Source of the DNA: Leptospira fluminis
GTDB taxonomy: Bacteria; Spirochaetota; Leptospiria; Leptospirales; Leptospiraceae
Direction of reading: 5' to 3'
Assembly (NCBI RefSeq): GCF_004771275.1
Contig: NZ_RQEV01000009.1
Span: 62,001 to 126,000 of the forward strand
DNA length: 64,000 nucleotides
Numbering within the stretch: position 1 is the stretch's first letter; the number at the start of each line of letters is the position of its first letter. A program made the position numbers and the translations under genes. Positions 26,101 to 34,765 of this stretch are shown here, piece by piece. The notes beneath the pieces are model-generated. The model was not told the DNA's origin. It searched no databases and saw only the letters and a program-made list of their open reading frames with translations.

Positions 26101-26467
26101 CTTGCGGAAGCTGGGCTTGGATCCGGGAAAGGTATTCCAGAACCCTGGACCGGGCCCAGTAAATGTCCGTTCCGTCCTGAAAGATCACATATACGTAAGA
26201 AAAGCCGAAATCCGAAAAACCTCGCACTACCTTGATTTTGGGTGCACCCAATAGCGCGGTAACGATGGGATACGTTACCTGGTCCTCGATGATGTCGGGG
26301 CTTCTGTCCCACCTGGAGTATACGATCACTTGCGTATCCGAAAGATCGGGGATCGCGTCCAATGGAATAGTTTTCATGGAAACGTAGGAAGCAACGAGAA
26401 GCGCCAGCGTGAACAATAATATTAAAAATTTATTATTTGCGGAAAATCGAATTATATTGCGGATCAT
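23150..26467 (-). CDS. Heavy-metal efflux RND pump, CusA/CzcA family
   Basis: A 1105-aa inner-membrane proton/metal antiporter and pump of a tripartite envelope-spanning complex. It starts MIRNIIRFSANNKFLILLFTLALLVASYVSMKTIPLDAIPDLSDTQVIVYS in the typical way, and the membrane relay region reads GVLVDGAIVEVENAYKKLEEW. In the periplasmic metal path CusA has three methionines as I recall; aligned by eye, two are kept here (PFSMMETVILL and TRIDMLSTGMRTP) and the first is Ile (TLPGISVAEA). Zn/Co pumps of the CzcA type lack the DM methionine, so a Cu/Ag-like substrate is favoured but not certain. The adaptor and outer-membrane genes lie directly upstream. Confidence 0.93.
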   Translation of the reverse strand: MIRNIIRFSANNKFLILLFTLALLVASYVSMKTIPLDAIPDLSDTQVIVYSRWDRSPDIIEDQVTYPIVTALLGAPKIKVVRGFSDFGFSYVYVIFQDGTDIYWARSRVLEYLSRIQAQLPQGVKTELGPDASAVGWVFQYALVDTTGSQSLADLRTYQDFHLRYLLNSVPGVSEVAGIGGFKKQYQITVHPNALRSYNVGFETLVQRIKESNQETGGRLLEISGAEYMVRGRGYLTSLADIENIPLATDVNGTPILLRNVASVQFGPDIRRGIADLNGEGDVVGGTIVMRHGENALSVIERVKTKLEELKKSLPSGTEIVTTYDRSELIEHAISNLKFKLVEEMLIVSLVILLFLWHFPSAIIPILTIPISVIIAFIPMNLMDINANIMSLAGMAISIGVLVDGAIVEVENAYKKLEEWESGGRKGDYHLVRLEALLEVGPSVFFSLLVIAVAFFPIFTLVDQEGRLFRPLAYSKNIAMAVAAILAITLDPAFRMIFTRMEPFRFKSAILSKIASTLLVGKYYPEEKHPVSRVLFRLYEPACRWVLNRPKTTIASAILAVLVSVPVYFGLGSEFMPQLYEESLLYMPTTLPGISVAEAEKLLVAMDRKLKSFPEVKSVFGKAGRSDTATDPAPFSMMETVILLKSKDEWREGNRFYSGWPKPLQVPFRLFINPKLSKDELVDLMNREMQFPGATNAWTMPIKTRIDMLSTGMRTPIGIKILGSSLVEIEKIGVQIESVLRTEKDVRSVFAERTAGGYFLDIQLRRDKLARYNISVDSAQQIVVAAIGGEPVTQTVEGRERFSVNVRYPRELRDSIDKIRSILVPTKEFGHIPVGEIADVTTKTGPSMIRDENGFLAGYVYLDTSTSDIGGFVDKAKRTVAEKISVPAGYSIVWSGQYENMLRVRERMKYILPLTLFVIFLLIYLNTKSYAKTFIVLLAVPFSLIGAVWLLYILDYQVSVAVWVGMIALMGLDAETGVFMLLYLDLSYESAERNKGFLTKEDRIQAVIHGAVHRVRPKIMTVLAAMMGLLPIMWSDGTGSDVMKRIAAPMVGGLVTSFLLELLVYPPIYLLWKEGRFGRSTPAKKENSDLPLVRESAPEKTKRKR

Positions 26468-26480
26468 TTTTTTCTCCGGA

Positions 26481-27608
26481 TCAATGCTTATGTTCGCCCG
26501 AATCGCCTAGACGAATTCTCGCCTCGGAATCGATTAAAAAAGTGGATTCGATCACGACCGTCTCCCCTTCCGCCAATCCCGAAAGAACTTCCGTCCAATT
26601 CTCTATCGATTTTCCCGTTCGAATTTCCACCCCTTTGAATCGGTCGGGTCCCGTGCGGACGTACGCCAACTTTCTCGTTCCCGTATCCAAGATCGCGGAA
26701 GTAGGGACGCTCAAGACCGCGGAAAAGGACACTTCTATGCTTCCGTTTCCGAACATTTGCGGTTTCAAAAGTTGTTTGGGATCCGACACTTCGCTTCGAA
26801 GTCTGAGCGTTCTGTTATTCTTATCCAGAATCGTATCTATGCTTTTGATTTTTCCTTCGAATTCGACGTTAGGATATACGTCCGTTTTGAAGTGAAACGG
26901 AAGTCCAGCCTTTGCACTGGAAAGATCCGATTCGTAAATTTGAGAATAGATATGTGCCTTTCCTCCCTTTCCGCCTAGAATCAATTCGGACGGATCCCTT
27001 TGACCGGAAGTCCAGACTCTGATCTGTTCCGTCGACAAACCCAATTGTCTTAAACGTAGCTGTAGGTTCGTGATCGTAATCGAAGACCCCGTTTCGGGAA
27101 AGAGCTCGGACGATCTAAGAGCCGCCTTGTATTCCGTCAAGGCCGCATACAAATCCGGATCGTAGGCCACGTTGGAATATAGGTTTATCTTTTTGATAAG
27201 ATTCCGTCGTAATACCTTGTCCGTTTTGATTCCGATGGATCTTTGTTTCTCTTCGGAAAGAAAAAATTCGTTCGCGGACTGCTCGGACGGATTTCCCGTT
27301 TCCGAGTCGGGAGAGCGTTCCGCATCTTTCTTCTGGTTTGATTCCGCCGCACCCTTTTTGACCAGATCCATTCCGCAAATCGGGCAGGTTCCGGGACGAT
27401 CGCTCGTATAGGTGGGATGCATGGGGCAATAATAGGTCTCCTTTTTTTTGGCGCAAAAAATCGTCGAGACGAGGAGCGCGCAGAGCATCGTTCGGAAAAG
27501 AAAGCCTTTCGTTTGCCCAAATAGGTCGGAGATAGATCTGTTATTCTTCGGTGGATGGAAAGCGTTCATCGTATGTAAATTCCCCTGTTGGTCATCCGTG
27601 TTTTTCAT
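26481..27608 (-). CDS. RND efflux periplasmic adaptor with N-terminal heavy-metal-binding domain (CusB-like)
   Basis: The membrane-fusion subunit linking the RND pump to the outer-membrane channel, 375 aa. A hydrophobic segment ends in LLVSTIFC with Cys52 as a possible lipoprotein Cys. It is followed closely by the heavy-metal-binding domain YYCPMHPTYTS...CPICGMDLVKK (about 59-83), then the adaptor hairpin and barrel parts (IKTDKVLRRNLIKKINLYSNVAYDPDLYAALTEYKAAL). The metal-binding domain is typical of Cu/Ag systems. The start at ATG 27608 has a poor ribosome site; ATG 27569 is an alternative. It overlaps the outer-membrane gene by 17 bases. Confidence 0.9.
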   Translation of the reverse strand: MKNTDDQQGNLHTMNAFHPPKNNRSISDLFGQTKGFLFRTMLCALLVSTIFCAKKKETYYCPMHPTYTSDRPGTCPICGMDLVKKGAAESNQKKDAERSPDSETGNPSEQSANEFFLSEEKQRSIGIKTDKVLRRNLIKKINLYSNVAYDPDLYAALTEYKAALRSSELFPETGSSITITNLQLRLRQLGLSTEQIRVWTSGQRDPSELILGGKGGKAHIYSQIYESDLSSAKAGLPFHFKTDVYPNVEFEGKIKSIDTILDKNNRTLRLRSEVSDPKQLLKPQMFGNGSIEVSFSAVLSVPTSAILDTGTRKLAYVRTGPDRFKGVEIRTGKSIENWTEVLSGLAEGETVVIESTFLIDSEARIRLGDSGEHKH

Positions 27609-28965
27609 GGCTCGGGATCTTCGGTTCTCGGTAGATCAGACTTAAAAGTTTGAGAAGATTTAGAACGGTCTCGTTTTTGCGTTCCTTCAAATCCTCCAAT
27701 CGAATTCTGGTATTCCAGACCTCCACCTGTGAAACCAAGGTATCCTGCAGGTTAGCCTTTCCCGGAGCGTACAAAGAGGATCCTGCACGGACGACTCTTT
27801 CCATTTCCGGAAGTAATTTTTTTTCGATGATCTGGATCTGGTTGGAGGTTCCGCGGATCAATTCCATATTTCGGGTGATTTCCGAGACCAGTTGGGAGCG
27901 GGTTTTATTCACGGAGTCCTTTCCCACTTCCGCTAGATGTTCCGTTTCTCCCGTGATGGAATTCCATTTTAAAGCGGACCAGACCGGAACCCTCATATTT
28001 ACGCCTACGCTGAAAAGATCGCCTCTATATTCCGTCGTATCCATGAGTCCGTAATTCAAAGGCCCGGTATCGGCTGCAAAGGTCTGGGACCTTCTTTTCA
28101 TATAAGAGAAGAAGACTTCCGTTTGGGGAGCCAGGGAATACTTCGTCAGCTTGGATTGTTCTTTGAGTCTTTTTTCCTCCTCTATCAGAATTTTATAATC
28201 CGGAGTTTCTTCCGCCGCCGATTTTCCGGATCCGGTGATCTCTCCCAATCTACGTACGCTTTCTTCCAAGTAGGATTCCAAGTCGATTCCGTAAAAATCG
28301 TTCGATGAAATCCGATTTTCGATCCGGTAATATTCCAATTGGGAAGTGAGATCCTTAAGAAGAGTATTATATTCCTCCTGCTTTTCGAGTGCTTCCGTCC
28401 TTGCTACGGAAACCTTCAGCGCTCCCGTCAAAGGGACGACTCCGGAGGAATACGCTCCTTCCAAAACCGATTTTTGGACTCCTAGAAGTTCCAGAATTCT
28501 GGAATTAAATTCCTTCTTCCTCTCCGCCCTTTTGTAACGATTCAGACGGATAAAAAAATCTCCGAGCATCCGGTTGACTCCGACCTGATACCCCAGGCCG
28601 GCTTCGGCTTCCATAATCTTCGAAATCCGTTTCTCCGTTCCTAGTTTTCCCGGAAAAGGAAACTCCTGGGAAACGGAGAACTCGATTCCGGTCATAGTGG
28701 GAGTGTCTAAGGCCCGATTTCCGTTTAAAGAATAGCCGTTTCGAGTCGGATAATTTCGATAAGCAAAACCGATTTTCGGATCGGGCAAGATGCCGGACGC
28801 TTCCGAATGCGATTTGTGCGCGTGCGACACCCCTGCGAGAGTCTTCGCTTCAGGATGCTCCGTCGCCAGAATCTCCAGAATGTCCTCCAACTTTTTGTTC
28901 TCTCCGAAGACGGAAAAAGAGAGAAAGAATAGAAACGATATAAAAAGAATGCGTAGTACGCTCAT
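27592..28965 (-). CDS. Outer-membrane efflux protein (CusC/TolC-like)
   Basis: A 457-aa outer-membrane channel subunit. MSVLRILFISFLFFLSFSVFG is a signal peptide. The body shows the long helical repeats of the family (EFSVSQEFPFPGKLGTEKRISKIMEAEAGL, QVEVWNTRIRLEDLKERKNETVLNLLKLLSLI). GGAGGA, four bases before ATG 28965, decides the start over the in-frame ATG at 28983. It completes the three-part efflux system with the two genes downstream. Confidence 0.88.
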   Translation of the reverse strand: MSVLRILFISFLFFLSFSVFGENKKLEDILEILATEHPEAKTLAGVSHAHKSHSEASGILPDPKIGFAYRNYPTRNGYSLNGNRALDTPTMTGIEFSVSQEFPFPGKLGTEKRISKIMEAEAGLGYQVGVNRMLGDFFIRLNRYKRAERKKEFNSRILELLGVQKSVLEGAYSSGVVPLTGALKVSVARTEALEKQEEYNTLLKDLTSQLEYYRIENRISSNDFYGIDLESYLEESVRRLGEITGSGKSAAEETPDYKILIEEEKRLKEQSKLTKYSLAPQTEVFFSYMKRRSQTFAADTGPLNYGLMDTTEYRGDLFSVGVNMRVPVWSALKWNSITGETEHLAEVGKDSVNKTRSQLVSEITRNMELIRGTSNQIQIIEKKLLPEMERVVRAGSSLYAPGKANLQDTLVSQVEVWNTRIRLEDLKERKNETVLNLLKLLSLIYREPKIPSHEKHG

Positions 28966-29008
28966 AAAATCCTCCGAAATCAAAAAGGGGAAATTTAGAA
29001 GCGCGGGA

Positions 29009-29428
29009 TTAAATTAGAAAAACTTGTAGAAAGCTGTACGTACGGATTTTGGAAAAGGAACCGTTCCGGTCGGCGAGAACACGACGGAAAGAGGGAGTCT
29101 CTAATTTAGTTTGCAAAGGAAGGAAGAACGGAATCGAAACGATTTCCATCTTTAACTTGTCCAAGGAAACTCTCAAAATCGAGTCTTCCGAGGAAGCAGT
29201 AAAATCCTTTTGGCAACAATCTCCGGATTCCGATTCAGAGGATTCTCTCTGAGAAGATCGGTCCGCATGGCAGGGGGGTACGTCCGCTTCCGATTGTGCC
29301 ACCGTTTGGAAACGGTTCTGAGGATTGTCTATCGGGCAAATTCCGAACAGACTTGCCAAGGAAGCGCAGGAAACCTGTAGCAAAAAGCCCAGGAGTAAAA
29401 TTCCGGCCACTTTCTTGGAAGAATTCAT
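29009..29428 (-). CDS. Small Cys-rich lipoprotein-like protein at the head of the metal-efflux operon
   Basis: A 139-aa protein. The hydrophobic N-terminus ends in LLLGFLLQVSC with Cys21 as a plausible lipobox Cys. The middle has PPCHADRSS and GDCCQKDF, possible soft-metal ligands, and the tail is hydrophobic (YSFLQVFLI). Small proteins of this kind, with a CH/CC-rich middle and an aliphatic end, often sit beside copper or cadmium efflux genes, so a metal-binding or sensing accessory role is inferred. It is 43 bases upstream of the outer-membrane gene on the same strand. I do not recognise a named family with certainty. Confidence 0.65.
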   Translation of the reverse strand: MNSSKKVAGILLLGFLLQVSCASLASLFGICPIDNPQNRFQTVAQSEADVPPCHADRSSQRESSESESGDCCQKDFTASSEDSILRVSLDKLKMEIVSIPFFLPLQTKLETPSFRRVLADRNGSFSKIRTYSFLQVFLI

Positions 29429-29474
29429 CTGATTTATCTGACTGAGTCTAGGACGGCTTTGTCAAGAAAAAAAG

Positions 29475-30566
29475 TCATTTTTGGTAAAACGGGTTACTTA
29501 AGACCACAGCAGTGGGGAATACGATCTGGATTCGAACATAAAGATCCCCCGGCTGAAAACGATAACTTCCCTTTTTTTGCCCGTAGGATCTCGAAAGGAG
29601 CTTTCCGTTTTTCCCGATAAAATCCACGGTCAAAGGAAGGTCCTCGAATTCGTAATACACCTCTTTTCCGTTCCGAATGCCGAAGATTTTGAGTTTCGGA
29701 TCCGCCAATACCCGATCCATCTTTCGGACGCAGGCGTAATTTCCCGATTTTAGGGAGGAGAGTACGTCCTTTTCTTCCAAGGAATCCGAATTGATCAGAA
29801 CGTATCTCATCAAAGATTCTCCGTCCTGGTCCGACATCTTAGTCGCGAACTCCCGTAGAGAAGGAAAGGAATCCTTCGTCACTTTTAGGTATTCCTCTTT
29901 GGGAAGATAGTGCAGATCGTCGCTCGCCATACAAAAAGAAGACACGCCTAAGCTTAAGAGCCTGTCCCAATATTCCAGGATATCTCCGAAAGGAGAAAGT
30001 ACTTCGATCGCATTGTAACCGCTCAACTTTTCCAAAAAAGGAAGGGGAAAACTGTCGTACAAGGAGGGATGGTTGATCGTAACGAAATTCCCTTTCTTGT
30101 TCTGGAGATCGATTTCCCATTGGATGTTTTCCGGAGAGGAATACAGCGGGAACATGTCGTGATCCACTTCCCGGGCGCCCAGAACGGTCATGTGCCGCTT
30201 TCGGAAATTTCTTCCCCACTCGTATCCCGACAATCCGGCGATTTTTCCCGATGGAATGCGGGTGATCTTTTCGTAATCCGTAAACGAGAGTAATTCGTAT
30301 CCGTGGTTCGCATACACTTCCATAACTTCTTCCGGTGAATTACGGAGCGGGGTAAACCAGGCTCTGTTCGTGTGCAAATGGATGGCGGCCTTGATCCACC
30401 TTTTTTTCTTAGAGGTCGCGTATGGATTTGATAATTCTCCTTTGTTCCATTCTCCGAGAGGTTTCGTTTTTAAAGGGGAACGTAGGAAGAGGATTGCCCA
30501 GGCAATCCATCCTAAAAGGAAAAGCGGAAGAGCGGGAAGAAAATAGATCAGGACTCGTTTCCACAT
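29475..30566 (-). CDS. Membrane-anchored PHP-domain phosphoesterase-like protein
   Basis: A 363-aa protein with an N-terminal membrane segment (VLIYFLPALPLFLLGWIAWAILFL) and a PHP-type metal-dependent domain. Motifs seen are AAIHLHTNRAW (HxH), LLSFTDYEKI (the TDH motif position, here TDY), GYEWGR, TVLGAREVDHD, VTINHPS and MASDDLHYL. PHP domains hydrolyse phosphate esters. Replacement of the His in the usual TDH by Tyr could alter metal binding. The C-terminal part (about 270-363) resembles a beta-sandwich. It is divergent from a glycosyltransferase gene, which hints at envelope polysaccharide metabolism. Substrate unknown. Confidence 0.75.
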   Translation of the reverse strand: MWKRVLIYFLPALPLFLLGWIAWAILFLRSPLKTKPLGEWNKGELSNPYATSKKKRWIKAAIHLHTNRAWFTPLRNSPEEVMEVYANHGYELLSFTDYEKITRIPSGKIAGLSGYEWGRNFRKRHMTVLGAREVDHDMFPLYSSPENIQWEIDLQNKKGNFVTINHPSLYDSFPLPFLEKLSGYNAIEVLSPFGDILEYWDRLLSLGVSSFCMASDDLHYLPKEEYLKVTKDSFPSLREFATKMSDQDGESLMRYVLINSDSLEEKDVLSSLKSGNYACVRKMDRVLADPKLKIFGIRNGKEVYYEFEDLPLTVDFIGKNGKLLSRSYGQKKGSYRFQPGDLYVRIQIVFPTAVVLSNPFYQK

Positions 30567-30779
30567 CGGAATTTTAGGAGATACCTCTCGTTTTGTGTTC
30601 GGGGGAAATCGCTTGCAATCAGATTGCTATATATTTGTTCCGACGTCAATTTGTCTTTCCAATTCCCAAGATTTCCTCTTTTTCCGAAAAGATTGTTGCG
30701 CTCTCCTTCCCGAAAAAGTTTAGATTTTAAACATACGATCCTCCCCGTCGGATTCGCGTTTCTCACTGGTCTACGAAAA

Positions 30780-31727
30780 TTGAAATCTAAAAAAATTGCA
30801 GTCATCCTCCCGGCATACAACGAGGAAATCACGATCCGAGAAACGATTCTCGCTTTTTATAAGGAATTGCCTCAGGCGGAATTCTGGATCGTAGATAATA
30901 ATTCCTCCGATCGAACGAATTCCATCGCTACCGAAACTTTGAAAAAAAACAAAATCAAAGGGAAAGTACTGTCGGAAAGTAGACAAGGAAAAGCGAACGC
31001 CGTGCGGAAGGCCTTCTTCCATGCGGACGCCGATATCTACGTGATGACGGACGCCGATACCACCTACCCCGCCGAGGAAGTTCATAAGTTGATCGGCGCC
31101 TTAGAAACCGAAGAGCTGGACATGGTCGTAGGCGATAGATTGAGCCAAGGAATCTATCACAAGGAAAACAAGCGCAGGTTCCATTCTTTGGGAAACAATC
31201 TCGTCATCGCCATTATCAACCTTCTCTTCGGCGCGAAGTTAAAGGACGCAATGAGCGGTTATAGGGTCTTTTCCCGAAAGTTCATCAAGAACTATCCGGT
31301 CTTATCTTCCGGATTCGAATTGGAAATAGAAATGACGCTGCATTCCTTGGACAAACGTTTTGCGATCCGAGAGATCCCCATATCCTACAAGGACAGGCCG
31401 GCGGGAAGCGTTTCCAAATTGAATACGATCAGCGACGGTTATCGTGTGGTGAATCATATCCTCTGGATTTTCAAGGATTATAAGCCCATGCATTTTTTCG
31501 GCTTTTTATCCGTATTATCTTTGCTAGCGGCCGTAGCGGCGGGTGCTCCCGCCATAGTGGATTTTCTCCGTTACAGGTACGTATATCACGTTCCTCTAGC
31601 GGTTTTAGCCACCGGGTTGATGGTGGTCGCCGTTCTGAATTTTTCCATCGGACTGATCTTGCATACCGTTTCGAAAATCCAAAGATTCAATTTCGAACTC
31701 CAATTGTTGAAATTCGACAAGTCCTAA
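30780..31727 (+). CDS. Membrane-associated family 2 glycosyltransferase (polyprenyl-phosphate sugar transferase-like)
   Basis: A 315-aa enzyme with a GT2 catalytic domain: KKIAVILPAYNEEITIRETI, FWIVDNNSSDRT, the DXD-type motif MTDADTTYP and SGYRVFSRKFI. It ends in two hydrophobic segments (FFGFLSVLSLLAAVAAGAPAIVDFL, VPLAVLATGLMVVAVLNFSIGLIL). This layout fits dolichol- or undecaprenyl-phosphate sugar synthases that supply lipid-linked sugars. The start chosen is TTG 30780, which leads straight into the domain; the frame stays open to TTG 30624 but that extension has no family character. The ribosome site is weak for both. Its stop overlaps that of the convergent GT39-type gene by 4 bases, and the two may form a donor-acceptor pair. 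Confidence 0.82.
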   Translation: MKSKKIAVILPAYNEEITIRETILAFYKELPQAEFWIVDNNSSDRTNSIATETLKKNKIKGKVLSESRQGKANAVRKAFFHADADIYVMTDADTTYPAEEVHKLIGALETEELDMVVGDRLSQGIYHKENKRRFHSLGNNLVIAIINLLFGAKLKDAMSGYRVFSRKFIKNYPVLSSGFELEIEMTLHSLDKRFAIREIPISYKDRPAGSVSKLNTISDGYRVVNHILWIFKDYKPMHFFGFLSVLSLLAAVAAGAPAIVDFLRYRYVYHVPLAVLATGLMVVAVLNFSIGLILHTVSKIQRFNFELQLLKFDKS

Positions 31728-33388
31728 CGAGATTTTTCCTCATTCCACACGCGAAGTAGAATCAATCCTCCATCCTTCGTTACCGGTTCGAACCTTTTCT
31801 TCGGATAGAGAAAGGTCAGTTCCGTGAGGCTATTCTCGTTTCCGATCAGAAACACTTTTTTGTCCTGAGGTTCGGTCAGAATTTCCGTCTCGTCCAAAAA
31901 CTTGTAACTTCCTATGATATGGATTTTCTGATCCCGATAGAACATGGGATAAAAGGAAAGATATTTGTAAAATACGACTTCTCCCCCTTCTTGTATCGCT
32001 CGATCAAACAGGCGAAGATTCTTGTCCTGTAGCAAAGCCAATACTTTCGGAACGAGGGTGAAGGAAAGGGAAGATAGGAAGAGAAGAAGAGTCAACCAAA
32101 CCGGAAGGAGAAACCGATGTAGCAAATCCTTTTTGGAAGGAAGAAGGAATACGAACAGAACGGAGACGGAAAGTCCTAAGAGCAGCAGGATTCCCGGAAG
32201 AGCATCCGTCCAGGAAAAAGTTGGAACCTTGGACTCGGAAAACGTACCTTGAGCGATCAGGTATTCCGCCACAAAAGGAAGGGAAATGAAAAGCAGGGAC
32301 AGGAAGGCTCCGAAAATGCCGACAGCCAGGAAGAATCCTTTTTTCTGATCCAAAAATTCTCTTCCCCTCTCTTCCAGTAAGACGGCGGCAAAGAAGGAGA
32401 GAGGAAAGTAAAACGAGGAGGAGTAATGGGGAAGTTTCGTTTTTACGACGGAAAAGATCAGCAGTACTAGAACCGTCCAGCTTAACAGAAAGATCGCAGG
32501 AGAGCGAAGATCTTCCTTACGAAGCAGTTCCAGGTTTTTTCTCTTACTATAAGCGAACAAAAAGGGTGTCCATGGAAAAAATCCCACCAATGCTACGATA
32601 AAATGGTAAAACCAGGGACCGGTATGGGATTCCAGAGACTTCGTCAAAAGTTTCCTTTGGAATTCCAGGAAGCCGTCCAGAAATTCCCGTCCATGCAGCA
32701 GATAATCGGTGAGATAATAGGAAGAAACTCCTAATACGAAAATCACGACTCCAATCGTTACGTGCAAAACCGAAATCTGAAATCTACGTTCCGCGACTCT
32801 CATCGCCAAAAAGGAAGCCACAGGGATGGCGAGCCCGAGAGGTCCTTTGGCGAGTACCGCTAATGCCATACAAAACGAGGCAAAAGCGGAATATGTCCAA
32901 GCTCTCTCCTCCCCTTTTCTGGACTTCCGATCATAGAGAATGAGCCCGGCCGAACCCAAAAAGATAAAGGTATTGAAGAGGTGATCGATGTAAGCGGTTC
33001 TTGCCAGCACCAAAGGCAAAAGTGACGAGGAATATACCAATGCCCAAACCAATCCGAAGGAGGAGGACTTCAGTTTTTTCCCCAGCCAAAAAACGGAAAC
33101 GAATGCCAAAAGACCGCTGAGCGCGGACGGAAACCGCGTGGAAAATTCGTTTAGACCGAAACAAAAATAAGAGAAAGAAGCCAACCAAAAATAAAGAGGA
33201 GGTTTTTCCGTGAAAAGCTGCCCATTTACGGAAATCCTGAAGAAATCCCCGGATAGATACATGCTTTTCGAAGCGGCACCGTAAATATTCTCATCCCAGT
33301 CGATTAGCGGAAAAGAACCTAGGCCGCAAAGTAAAAGAAAAAAATACAGGAAGGTCAAAAAAGGAACGGATCTGAAAAGGAACTCCAA
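31724..33388 (-). CDS. ArnT/PMT-type (GT39-like) integral membrane glycosyltransferase
   Basis: A 554-aa protein with about a dozen hydrophobic segments. After the first segment comes FPLIDWDENIYGAASKSMYLSG, the acidic first loop expected of ArnT/PMT enzymes, then FTEKPPLYFWLASFSYFCFGLNEFSTRFPSALSG, the family's typical second motif. Such enzymes move a sugar from a polyprenyl-phosphate donor to lipid A or protein on the outer side of the inner membrane. The C-terminal soluble part (about 470-554) is less conserved. The neighbouring GT2 could make the donor; substrate is not readable from sequence. Confidence 0.85.
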   Translation of the reverse strand: MEFLFRSVPFLTFLYFFLLLCGLGSFPLIDWDENIYGAASKSMYLSGDFFRISVNGQLFTEKPPLYFWLASFSYFCFGLNEFSTRFPSALSGLLAFVSVFWLGKKLKSSSFGLVWALVYSSSLLPLVLARTAYIDHLFNTFIFLGSAGLILYDRKSRKGEERAWTYSAFASFCMALAVLAKGPLGLAIPVASFLAMRVAERRFQISVLHVTIGVVIFVLGVSSYYLTDYLLHGREFLDGFLEFQRKLLTKSLESHTGPWFYHFIVALVGFFPWTPFLFAYSKRKNLELLRKEDLRSPAIFLLSWTVLVLLIFSVVKTKLPHYSSSFYFPLSFFAAVLLEERGREFLDQKKGFFLAVGIFGAFLSLLFISLPFVAEYLIAQGTFSESKVPTFSWTDALPGILLLLGLSVSVLFVFLLPSKKDLLHRFLLPVWLTLLLFLSSLSFTLVPKVLALLQDKNLRLFDRAIQEGGEVVFYKYLSFYPMFYRDQKIHIIGSYKFLDETEILTEPQDKKVFLIGNENSLTELTFLYPKKRFEPVTKDGGLILLRVWNEEKSR

Positions 33389-33456
33389 GCGGGTCTCCCT
33401 AAATAGAATCCCTTCCGAGTAAATCGGTAGCCGTTACAAATACAATGATTTTTAGT

Positions 33457-33498
33457 ACAAAAAAAAGCCCAACGGTCCGCGTTCAGAACGTTAGGCTT
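33457..33498 (-). terminator. Rho-independent terminator downstream of the canonical flagellin gene
   Basis: On the minus strand AAGCCTAACG (33498-33489) pairs with CGTTGGGCTT (33474-33465), ten pairs with one G-U, loop of 14 bases, followed by a run of T. It separates the flagellin from the GT39-type gene. Confidence 0.85.
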
Positions 33499-33575
33499 CA
33501 GAGTCGTACGGCGATTTATAACAAAATTATAAATCCGTCGGTCCCGTCGAAAGAACCTGCATTCGCTTAAGGTCC

Positions 33576-33610
33576 TCTCGACCGGCTCTCGGTTAGAAAA
33601 CCGGTCGAGA
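33576..33610 (-). repeat. Ten-base perfect hairpin in the flagellin 3' region
   Basis: TCTCGACCGG (33576-33585) and CCGGTCGAGA (33601-33610) are exact complements with a 15-base loop, starting 14 bases after the flagellin stop. There is no T-run. With the true terminator 80 bases further on, it could protect the mRNA from 3' decay. Confidence 0.7.
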
Positions 33611-33623
33611 AGCTACCGGAAGG

Positions 33624-34541
<918 letters not shown>

Positions 34542-34765
34542 TCACCTTTTGAATCGACTGGTTCCGAAAAACCGATAAGATACTTTTTTTGGTGCGATCG
34601 GATAAAAGAATCCTTCCCTCTTCCGATTTCTATGTCCCTTTTTCCTTTGAGGAACGCGGCTTTCCGGATCCGTTTTTAGAGGGAAAGGGCATGTTTTCAG
34701 AGGAAATCTTACGGACTTAAAATGCTTGCGCATCGCGACCGGGATCGGGCAAGCTGAAGTTACTC

